A stretch of 64,000 bases of DNA. Origin: a bacterium. Lineage in GTDB: Bacteria > Myxococcota_A > Polyangia > Nannocystales > Nannocystaceae. This document shows, in pieces, positions 42,928 to 49,956 of this stretch; positions within the stretch are counted from its first letter, which is position 1, and each line of letters starts with the position of its first letter. The position numbers and the translations under genes were made by a program. The stretch covers positions 124,001 to 188,000 of the forward strand of contig JANSYI010000009.1 in the NCBI GenBank assembly GCA_024742475.1, written 5' to 3'. The notes below the pieces were generated by a model. That model was not told the DNA's origin, did not search any database, and worked only from the letters and a program-made list of their open reading frames with translations.

Positions 42928-44100
42928 TCAGACCACGAGGACGATCACGAGCACGAGCGCGGCCACGAGGAGCGCCGCGGGTACCCAGGCCGCAGGAGCC
43001 CACGCCGGCCTGGCAGGCTCGATCAGCTCGAGCTCGGGGGCCTGCTCCTCGAGGGTCTCGGTGCCGGTGAAGGCGGTGAGCGTCACCGGGGCCGTGCGGT
43101 CGAGTTCGGACGGCGAGGCGGTCCTCGGCGCGACGTCGAGCCGCTCCGGGCTTCCCACACCGCTGTCCCGCCAGTCCACCGGTAGCGGCGTCTTGGGTCG
43201 GTCCCCGGCGACGACCCGAAATCGCGCCGCAGCTCTACGCGCGTCGTCGGGACGCTTGGCGGGATCCTTCTCGAGGAGGGACATCACCAGATGCTGCAGC
43301 TCGACGGGGATGTCGAGGTCGGGGTCATCCAGCGAAGCCGGCTCTTCGGTGCAGGCGGCAGTCATCTGGGCGAACGCCGTGTCGCCGACGAACGGGATGT
43401 CCCCCGAGAGCATCCTGTAGGCAGTGACCCCGAGCGCGTAGAGATCGGAGGCCGGCGTGGCCTCACCCTTGGTCTGCAGGAGCTCGGGCGCGATGTGGCT
43501 GGGCGTTCCGAGCAGCAGCCCCGCCTGGGTCAGCTTCGGCACCGTGTCCTGGTGGATCGCGCGCGCGACCCCGAAGTCGAGCAGCTTGACGACCCCCGAG
43601 CGCCCCTCCTCGAACGAGACGAAGCAGTTGGGGGGCTTGACGTCACGATGCACGATGCCCCGCGCGTGTGCAGCCCCGAGGCCGTCGGCGATCTGGGCGA
43701 GGAGGTCACAGGCGCCCGGCCACGGCATGCGGCCGTGCGGCATCCTCTGCAGCAGCTGGTCGAGGTCGCTGCCCACGAGCAGCTCCATGACGCAGTACAT
43801 CAGGCCCTCCTCGGTCTGCCCGTAGTCGAGGACCCCGATGACGTTGGGGTGGCGAATGCGCGAGAGGAGCTTCGCCTCGAGGAGGAAGCGCGCGGACACC
43901 TCGGCGTTGAGGTGGAGCGCCGGGTCAAGGACCTTGATTGCGACGTCGCGGTCGAGACGGAGCTGTTTTCCCGCGTACACGGTGCTCATTCCCCCTCGGC
44001 CCAGCGCGAGCCCCACCGCATACCGGCCCTCGAGCACCCGACCCGTCAGGGGCTGGTCGCGTGTGTCCGCCCGGCTGGCGTCTGTGTACGCGATTGTCAT
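42928..44100 (-). CDS. Tail-anchored Ser/Thr protein kinase
   Basis: A 390-residue kinase: Gly-rich loop LALGRGGMSTVYAG (31-44), Lys56 in VAIKVLD, HRDVKPPN (151-158), DFG at 175-177 and an APE-like APELL. All catalytic positions are intact. After the kinase domain (to about 290) comes a Pro/Thr/Glu-rich linker, and the last 24 residues form a single hydrophobic helix (VPAALLVAALVLVIVLVV) that ends the protein, so there is no extracellular sensor domain. It is probably inserted into the inner membrane from the cytoplasmic side. ATG 44100 gives MTIAYT; the frame continues to 44124. Neighbours are the Rieske gene (downstream) and the VIT/vWA gene (upstream). Confidence 0.85.
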   Translation of the reverse strand: MTIAYTDASRADTRDQPLTGRVLEGRYAVGLALGRGGMSTVYAGKQLRLDRDVAIKVLDPALHLNAEVSARFLLEAKLLSRIRHPNVIGVLDYGQTEEGLMYCVMELLVGSDLDQLLQRMPHGRMPWPGACDLLAQIADGLGAAHARGIVHRDVKPPNCFVSFEEGRSGVVKLLDFGVARAIHQDTVPKLTQAGLLLGTPSHIAPELLQTKGEATPASDLYALGVTAYRMLSGDIPFVGDTAFAQMTAACTEEPASLDDPDLDIPVELQHLVMSLLEKDPAKRPDDARRAAARFRVVAGDRPKTPLPVDWRDSGVGSPERLDVAPRTASPSELDRTAPVTLTAFTGTETLEEQAPELELIEPARPAWAPAAWVPAALLVAALVLVIVLVV

Positions 44101-44200
44101 ACGTCGTGGCCGCCGACGTAGCATTCACGGTGCGATCTGTGGTGTCAAGACCGCGGTCCGGCCGCAATGCGGGGCTTCTTGCCCCCTGTGGCATCGCGCC

Positions 44201-46405
44201 TCAGCGGGGGCGGGTCTCGCCGGGGAGGGGCTGCTCGAGCAGCAGCTCCATTACGGAGTCGGGCAGTGGCGTCACCGAGCCTGCAAACTTCCCCTCCGGT
44301 GGCGCGACGAGGCGCAGCGGGTAACGCAGGCGATAGATCTGACGGTCGCCGACGCCCGCAGGCGCGTCGAGTCGCCAGGCAGCCTCGGTCAGGCAGGGCT
44401 CGAGCTTGGGGTCCTTGGTGTCGAGGTCGTTCTTGGAGACGCGCGCCATCATGACCTCGCCCTTGCCGACCTCGATTTCGAGCACGACCCGTCCGGCGAG
44501 CTCGGGGTGCCTCGTGAGCGCGTCGTTGTAGCAGGCGCGTGCCCGGGGCAGGACTCGGGTGGTCAGGTAGTGGCGGAACACCTTTTGATCGAGGTGGCCG
44601 CGCCGCTTGTCGCGTCCGAAGCGCCCCGCTTGGGCGATGCTGGCCCGGGCTTCCTTGTCCCATCGGGACAGGTACCACGGCGGCGCCGAGAACCCCTCGC
44701 GCTGCGCTTCGTCCAGCGGTGAGCGGGTCGTCGCGGTGAACGCCTCTGGTGGTCGGGGCGCAACGGAGGGCTTGACCTTGCGCGAGAGCTGTCGGGGACC
44801 AAACGTACCCGACACCCGAAGCGACCGCGGCGCCTTGCCGCTGTAGTGGCCGCGCAGCGTGACGAAGCTGCCCGCGACCAGGCCGTCGGGCACCGGGTCG
44901 TCGAGCTCGACGCCCGCAGGGAGATCGACCTGCAGGTTTCCGAGCACGCGCGGGGTGGCCAGCAACGTGCGGGCCTGCGCGCCATGGAGCTGCGCGATGC
45001 TCTCGAGTGAGATGCGTGCGCCCATCGCCGCGGCGACTTTGGTGGCTGCGTGCTCGACCGATAGGCCCGAGCGCTGAAGCATGGGCTCGTCGATGACGAA
45101 GACGACCTCCGGCCGGTCCTTGCGGCCGCCGAGGGCCACCTCGAACTCGCGAGCCACGTCGTCGGGGGCGATGGACGAGGGGAACATGCCGTCGGTCGCG
45201 ACGACGATGAGCGTGCGCCCGCGCCCGTCCTTGGCGCGTCGGGCCGCTTCGGCCAGCGCCAGCTGAAGGTCGGTGCCTTGCCCTCGCGCGTGCGAGGTGA
45301 CGGCTTGGCGTAGCGCGAGCCGGTCCTGGCGGGATCCGGCGCGCGGGAACGAGGCGCGCTCGGCGAACAGCGGCGTAGGCTCGCGGTTGAAGGCGATCGC
45401 GTCGTAGGTGGTGGAGGAGGGGAGCGCGTCGAGCAGCCCGTCGGCCATCGCGAGCACGTCGTCGTCGACCGCGTTCGCGGTGCTCTTGGAGTGGTCGATG
45501 AGGAAGATGACGTGCTTGGGATCGGAGACTTGGTCTTCGCCCAGGCGCAGGTACACCCGCAGCCGCCCGTCGTCGAACCCCGCGGGTCCCGGCTCGGTCT
45601 CGGCGTCCACCTCGAGCGCGGCGGTGGAGCGCAGCGCCGAGGGCCACGACACGGACACGGTGTCCTCGGCCCGGCTGAGGATGAACGGCTTGCCACCGCT
45701 GCGCTCTTCGTCGACCGTAAAGGACTCTCCGCTTCGCAGCCCCTTCACGAGCACGCGCCGCTCGGGTGCCAACGCGCCCGAGCTCACGCCGCGCGAGGGC
45801 AGCTCGAGCTCCCAGCGCTGACCACGAAGTCGAGGAAGAACTCGCACGACCACCTCGACCTGCAGCGTCTCGTCGGGGTCGAGGCCATAGGCGACGAGCT
45901 CGGCGCCCGGGTTGTCGCGCGAGTTCTTGGGCACGATCTGCCGGACGAACACGCTGCCGGGCGCCCTTCGCGAGCGCTCCGCGGCGACGTCGGTGCCCAC
46001 GCCGTCGGTCCAGGCGCCGTCGTGCATGACGCGGACGCCCTGCACCTGCGCGCCGAAGGGCAGACCCACCGCGTGCACGACGTCGCGGGCCGAGAGGCTG
46101 CTGTTGTGGAGCGCCGTACGGATGCGCAGGGTCGCCGCGTAGTCGGTCCCCGCCTCGATGATCGTCTCGAAGGAGAGCTCTTCGACCGCGACGTAGCCGG
46201 CCTCACCCTCGCGCTGCTCGGCGCGAAGCAGGTCGGCGCTGGCTGTATCGAGGGCCAAGAAGGCGAGCGATCCCAGCGCCAAGCCCACCAGCCCTCGAAA
46301 CCTCCGACCGCTCACACGCAACAGCGTAGCAGCCCACCGCTGGGATCGCGGGCCGAGCCCTGGATCGGGACGTTCGGGCTCGGAACGGGGACAGTCCGAC
46401 GGCAC
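44201..46405 (-). CDS. VIT/von Willebrand A domain protein with AgmX/PglI-like C-terminus
   Basis: A 734-residue secreted or membrane-anchored protein (hydrophobic segment GLVGLALGSLAFLALDTASA). Residues 70-220 form a VIT-like domain (TLRIRTALHNSSLSARDVVH; VRQIVPKNSRDNPGAE). The vWA domain (about 300-480) has the MIDAS motif DHSKS and VVATDGMFP. After a linker, the C-terminal 110 residues (HYLTTRVLPRARACYNDALT, RVVLEIEVGKGEVMMARV, CLTEAAWRLDAP) match the AgmX/PglI C-terminal domain of gliding-motility and TonB-like proteins in Myxococcus. An alternative start is GTG 46315. It may couple the envelope to a motor or TonB-like partner. Confidence 0.75.
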   Translation of the reverse strand: MPSDCPRSEPERPDPGLGPRSQRWAATLLRVSGRRFRGLVGLALGSLAFLALDTASADLLRAEQREGEAGYVAVEELSFETIIEAGTDYAATLRIRTALHNSSLSARDVVHAVGLPFGAQVQGVRVMHDGAWTDGVGTDVAAERSRRAPGSVFVRQIVPKNSRDNPGAELVAYGLDPDETLQVEVVVRVLPRLRGQRWELELPSRGVSSGALAPERRVLVKGLRSGESFTVDEERSGGKPFILSRAEDTVSVSWPSALRSTAALEVDAETEPGPAGFDDGRLRVYLRLGEDQVSDPKHVIFLIDHSKSTANAVDDDVLAMADGLLDALPSSTTYDAIAFNREPTPLFAERASFPRAGSRQDRLALRQAVTSHARGQGTDLQLALAEAARRAKDGRGRTLIVVATDGMFPSSIAPDDVAREFEVALGGRKDRPEVVFVIDEPMLQRSGLSVEHAATKVAAAMGARISLESIAQLHGAQARTLLATPRVLGNLQVDLPAGVELDDPVPDGLVAGSFVTLRGHYSGKAPRSLRVSGTFGPRQLSRKVKPSVAPRPPEAFTATTRSPLDEAQREGFSAPPWYLSRWDKEARASIAQAGRFGRDKRRGHLDQKVFRHYLTTRVLPRARACYNDALTRHPELAGRVVLEIEVGKGEVMMARVSKNDLDTKDPKLEPCLTEAAWRLDAPAGVGDRQIYRLRYPLRLVAPPEGKFAGSVTPLPDSVMELLLEQPLPGETRPR

Positions 46406-46453
46406 GAACAGTAGGACGGAGTCGTCCCGAAAAAGTTCCCTCGGGGGCGGGGC

Positions 46454-47335
46454 TCACGCCGGCTTGCGGCACACCACGGTCTGCGACTCGCTGGCGCCCG
46501 TCAGCGCGCGGCCGCGGAAGTCGCCTTCGTGGCGCTCGAGCTCGAACCCCGCGATGCCCGTCAGCGCCCGAATCTCCTCGGGGTAGATCTGACGGTGCGC
46601 GAGGCGGACGAGCCGCTTGGGCTTGGGCGGGGGGCGGAACTTGCGACCCTTGGGTGGCGGCTCGTCGTAGTAGAGGTTGATGTGGCAGATCTGCGTCGCG
46701 TGATCGTAGTGGTGGTTGGTCGAGTAGATCAGCGACTCACCGGTCTCGGGATGCTCGAACGGGGTGACGGCGTGGCGCTCGTTGGGATCCCACGTCAGCC
46801 ACTCGACGTCGGGGAGCTGCACGTCGAAGGCGAACACGCCTGAGGGGACGAGCACGCGGTAAACCTCGCGAAAGCACGCGAGCAGGTCGCCCCAGGTGTA
46901 CAGGTGCATCAGCGCGTTGAACGGTGAGATCGCCATGTCGACCGAGGCGTCCTCGAGCGGCAAGGCGCGCATGTCCGCCTCGTGAAGCGTGATGCGTTCG
47001 GCCCAGTCCTGGCCCTCTGCGCGGTCGTAGAGGCGCTCGAGCATCTTGGGCATGAGGTCGACGGCCTCGATGGTGTGCCCGTCCTTGGCGAGCGGGCACG
47101 TGATGCGACCCGTGCCTGCGCCGAGTTCGACGATGTGGGCTCCACCGTCGAAGTGCTCCCGCGCGAGCTTTCGATACCAGCGGACGTCTTCAGTCCGTTC
47201 GGCGTACTCGAAGTCGTACAGCGCGGTGTCGATGTAGTGGTCGGTCGTCCCGCGACGAAGCAGTCGCTCCAGCGCAGCGCGTCGCTCGAGCTTGGTGCGC
47301 TTGTTCTTGCTCTCGTTCTCGTTCTTGGCGCTCAT
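46454..47335 (-). CDS. SAM-dependent methyltransferase
   Basis: A 293-residue class I methyltransferase. Motif I is IVELGAGTGRI, motif II EAVDLMPKMLE, and the acidic D-x-x-x-L follow-up is DMRALPLEDASVDMAISPFN. The very basic N-terminus (KNENESKNKRTKLERR) may bind nucleic acid or a ribosomal partner. The substrate is unknown; a charged N-terminus and the location after pcnB suggest RNA metabolism, but this is only inference. ATG 47335 lies in the second half of a tandem duplication and is coupled to pcnB by a mini-ORF (see that entry). Confidence 0.8.
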   Translation of the reverse strand: MSAKNENESKNKRTKLERRAALERLLRRGTTDHYIDTALYDFEYAERTEDVRWYRKLAREHFDGGAHIVELGAGTGRITCPLAKDGHTIEAVDLMPKMLERLYDRAEGQDWAERITLHEADMRALPLEDASVDMAISPFNALMHLYTWGDLLACFREVYRVLVPSGVFAFDVQLPDVEWLTWDPNERHAVTPFEHPETGESLIYSTNHHYDHATQICHINLYYDEPPPKGRKFRPPPKPKRLVRLAHRQIYPEEIRALTGIAGFELERHEGDFRGRALTGASESQTVVCRKPA

Positions 47336-47358
47336 CCGTCGCTGGCGCTCATCCGTCG
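47326..47358 (-). promoter_or_regulatory. 16-bp tandem duplication creating a relay mini-ORF between pcnB and methyltransferase
   Basis: Two identical 16-bp copies, 17 bp apart (47326-47341 and 47343-47358), each hold an ATG on the minus strand. The upstream ATG (47352) overlaps the pcnB stop (ATGA), encodes six codons (MSASDG) and stops at TGA 47332-47334, which overlaps the true methyltransferase ATG (47335). Translation could pass from pcnB through the mini-ORF to the methyltransferase. Confidence 0.6.
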
Positions 47359-48701
47359 TTGGGCCGTGGGCGGCGGTTGTCGCCATTGCCGCGAGACCGA
47401 CGTCGCTTGCGTCCACCGCGTCGGCGCCGGCGTCGGTTGGGTGCTGCGTCGGAGGGCGCTTCCTTTTGTGCGACGGCCATTCGCTTCCACCGACCGAGCT
47501 CGTTGCGACCATCTCCGGTGGCCTGCACCGAGATGCCAAGGAACGTGAGCGCGTCGTGAAAGTAGTCGCGGTCGGTGAGGTTCTGGCGCCGGCGGCCGCT
47601 CGAGGAGAGCATGCGGCGGGTGGCCATGAGGATCTGCCGCGCCATCTCTCGGTCGCGGCGGGCGATGCCCAGCGCACTGCCCACGGGGGACATGAGCTGG
47701 TCGATGCGCTTGTCGAGCTGCTGACGGCTCTGCAAGGACTCGTCGGTGACGAGCAGCGGGGCGAACAGAACCGCAAGCATGACGCCGTTGACCGGCACGT
47801 GGCCGGTGCCTCGAATCGTCATGTCGAGCGCGTCGAGGTAGCGCCACAGCAGCCGCGCAGGCGTGGGGTCTTCACCTTCGGGAAGGTCGTCTTCGGCCTC
47901 GATCATCGCGTCGTGCAGCGCGTCGCGGGCCTGTGACATCGAGTCGCCGTAGAGCTTCACGTACGAAGGCAAGATGCCCTCGAGCAGGCGCGTCTCGGTG
48001 AGGAGCTCGAAGCTGCGTCGCGCGTGTCCGCCACGCAGGAGCTTGTAGACCTCTTCGAGCAGTCGCGCGCGCGAGCTCTTCTCGATGTCTTCGGCGACGT
48101 CGAGCAGGGCCTGCCAGGTGCCTGGCTCGAAGTCGAAGTCCAGCCGGGCCGCGAACTTCACGGCGCGAATCATGCGAACCGGGTCTTCGCGGAAGCGCAC
48201 CTCTGGCTCGCCGATCGTGCGGATGAGGCCCTCTTCGAGGTCGGTCATCCCGTCGACGAAGTCGACCACGTTGCGCGCTTCGACGTCGAAGAACAGCCCG
48301 TTGACCGTGAAGTCGCGGCGCATTGCGTCGTCCTCCACGCTGCCCCACTCGTTGTCGGTGCGGATGAGGAGGTCTTCGCCTTCCTCGGCCTCCCGCGGCG
48401 CGCTGCGGAACGTGCTGGTCTCGATGATCTTGGGGCCGAAGAAGACGTGCGCGAGCTTGAAGCGTCGACCGATGATCCGGCTGTTGCGGAACAGTCGGCG
48501 GATCGCGTCGGGCGTGGCGCTGGTCGCAACGTCGAAGTCCTTCGGTTGCTTCCCTAGGTAGATGTCTCGAACGCACCCTCCGACGAGGTAGGCTTCGTGG
48601 CCGGCGCCCAGAAGCCGACGAACGACCTTGAGGGCGTCCGTGTCGACTCGGCGCAAGAAGCCGTCGAAACCTTTTTTGGACGCTGCCGGGGTGTCGGGCA
48701 T
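47349..48701 (-). CDS. pcnB: Poly(A) polymerase PcnB
   Basis: About 450 residues. The nucleotidyltransferase core is clear: YLVGGCVRDIYLGKQPKDFD with the G-[GS]-x-x-R-D and catalytic Asp pair, then RRDFTVNGLFFD and the PcnB-type FREDPVRMIRAVKFAARLDF. It continues with FELLTETRLLEGILPSY. The C-terminus is very basic (RRRRRRGGRKRRRSRGNGD), as in PcnB, and binds RNA. PcnB adds poly(A) tails that promote mRNA decay. Met 48701 (MPDTPAASKKG) is preferred to 48722. The stop overlaps the mini-ORF that precedes the methyltransferase gene. Divergent from the radical-SAM-like gene. Confidence 0.9.
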   Translation of the reverse strand: MPDTPAASKKGFDGFLRRVDTDALKVVRRLLGAGHEAYLVGGCVRDIYLGKQPKDFDVATSATPDAIRRLFRNSRIIGRRFKLAHVFFGPKIIETSTFRSAPREAEEGEDLLIRTDNEWGSVEDDAMRRDFTVNGLFFDVEARNVVDFVDGMTDLEEGLIRTIGEPEVRFREDPVRMIRAVKFAARLDFDFEPGTWQALLDVAEDIEKSSRARLLEEVYKLLRGGHARRSFELLTETRLLEGILPSYVKLYGDSMSQARDALHDAMIEAEDDLPEGEDPTPARLLWRYLDALDMTIRGTGHVPVNGVMLAVLFAPLLVTDESLQSRQQLDKRIDQLMSPVGSALGIARRDREMARQILMATRRMLSSSGRRRQNLTDRDYFHDALTFLGISVQATGDGRNELGRWKRMAVAQKEAPSDAAPNRRRRRRGGRKRRRSRGNGDNRRPRPNDG

Positions 48702-48736
48702 ATCGCGAGGTCCGTCTACCACAGGCGGGCGACTGG

Positions 48737-48835
48737 TTGAAATACGCGTGATTTCAGGAACCTATCGGTGGGGGGCCCGGATGGGCGTTGCACGGGCAGT
48801 GGAGAGTGCTACTTTTGTGTTCAGTACACTGAACA
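48737..48835 (+). promoter_or_regulatory. Promoter with two palindromic sites before the radical-SAM-like gene
   Basis: TTGAAA (48737-48742), 17-bp spacer and ACCTAT (48760-48765) is a plausible sigma-70-type promoter. The first site is TGAAAT-N7-ATTTCA (48738-48756), overlapping the -35. The second is TGTTCAGTACACTGAACA (48818-48835), with 8-bp arms, whose last A is the first base of the ATG at 48835. A dimeric regulator could bind both. Confidence 0.55.
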
Positions 48836-49758
48836 TGGGTGAAGCCTCCAAGTCGGCCTTCGTGCCACTCGCGCTCCGGGTCATTCGTGGGTTCTCCACC
48901 TGCGAAGGTCAAGGGGTGGTGGTCGGCCTGAGGGGTTCAAGTGTTCGTTCTAAAGGCGCTTTTTCCTGCTCCGGCGCGGGGGCGCTACCCGGCTCGGCCA
49001 CCTCGGCGCTCGCTTCACTGCTTCGCGAGCGCGAGGCCGAAGGCCACCGCGACCACGCGGTCGTGCTCGAGCTGGGCGGCGGAGAGCCGGGGGGAGATCT
49101 CCGCTGGGTCGGCGAAGCGATCTCTTGGCTCGGCCGCCACGGACGTCGGGGGATCGTGCGGACCGATCGCGTGCTGCCACGGGCGGTCGTCGAGGCAGCA
49201 CGAGACGCTGGCGCGGCCGTGGTGCTTCGCGTCGCGAGCCTCGACCCGTCCGTGCAGTCGGCGCTGCTGGGTCCCGCCGCCGACTCGGCCCCGCGGCTGC
49301 TGCTCGGTGCCCAACACCTGCGCGCCCAGGGCGTGCCGGTGGCGGTGCTCATCGCTCCGCTCTTGCCCGTGCTCCATCGCGACGCCGAGCTCGAGGGCCT
49401 GGCCCGCAGCATCGCTGCGGCCGACCTCGAGCACGTCGCGTTCGCGGTGGGAGGCTGGTCGCTCGAGCGTCACCGGGCGCTCGCTGCCGTGCTGCCCTCG
49501 AGCGACGTCGCGGGAATCGCCCGTGCGTTCCGCGTCTACGAGCCGGGCGACGTCGTGGGCCGGGTCCGGCTTGGCGCCCGCGAGGCCACGCTGCTTCACC
49601 GCCACGCCGTTCGCGTCGCACACGGCGTCAGCCTCACGGTTGGAGGTTGCGGCTGCGATGCTCAGTGCACCTTGGCCCCATCATCGGCGGCCCCATCATC
49701 GGCGACGCCGTTTCAATCGCTGCTCGCGCCAGACCTGTTCGGCTCCCTCACGGGCTGA
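48835..49758 (+). CDS. Radical-SAM-barrel-like protein lacking the iron-sulfur cluster motif
   Basis: About 307 residues. The central part (VVLELGGGEPGG; VRTDRVLPRAVVEAARDAGA; VVLRVASLDPSVQSALLGPA; LRAQGVPVAVLIAPLLPVL) resembles the barrel of spore-photolyase/SplB-like radical SAM enzymes, including 'A..GVPV.VL.AP..P'. The Cx3Cx2C motif that binds the cluster is missing: the N-terminal 60 residues hold single Cys residues, and a Cys group appears only near the end (GGCGCDAQC). The start is uncertain (48781 or 48835; upstream codons look unlike coding). So either it is a degenerate relative or the C-terminal cluster is a new site. It sits alone on the plus strand between minus-strand genes. 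Confidence 0.55.
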   Translation: MGEASKSAFVPLALRVIRGFSTCEGQGVVVGLRGSSVRSKGAFSCSGAGALPGSATSALASLLREREAEGHRDHAVVLELGGGEPGGDLRWVGEAISWLGRHGRRGIVRTDRVLPRAVVEAARDAGAAVVLRVASLDPSVQSALLGPAADSAPRLLLGAQHLRAQGVPVAVLIAPLLPVLHRDAELEGLARSIAAADLEHVAFAVGGWSLERHRALAAVLPSSDVAGIARAFRVYEPGDVVGRVRLGAREATLLHRHAVRVAHGVSLTVGGCGCDAQCTLAPSSAAPSSATPFQSLLAPDLFGSLTG

Positions 49759-49811
49759 AGAATCGGGCCCCTCCCCAACAAGAGGAGCCGCGAGAAGAGC
49801 CGGGTCCGGGC

Positions 49812-49946
49812 TTAGGTCGCGCCGTCGGTCTCGTCGTCGCGGTCGAGCGACGTCGTCGTGTCGACGCACGCCATGCCGCCGACGGCGATGGCGAAGCCGA
49901 ACAGAACGAACAGGGCGAGGTACTTGCGAGTGGTGCGGGTCATCAT
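49812..49946 (-). CDS. Small membrane protein (44 residues)
   Basis: ATG 49946 to TAA 49812 gives MMTRTTRKYLALFVLFGFAI, then AVGGMACVDTTTSLDRDDET. One hydrophobic helix precedes a short acidic tail; GGMAC could be a lipobox, so it may be a very small lipoprotein. It begins 10 bases after the stop of the TPR membrane protein gene on the same strand and is likely cotranscribed. No family recognised. Confidence 0.5.
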   Translation of the reverse strand: MMTRTTRKYLALFVLFGFAIAVGGMACVDTTTSLDRDDETDGAT

Positions 49947-49956
49947 GACGGGGAAG

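Noticed and set aside
44171..44185. GGGGC-TTCTT-GCCCC hairpin between the VIT/vWA and kinase genes as a terminator
   Set aside because: The stem is only five base pairs and there is no T-run, so it is not convincing.
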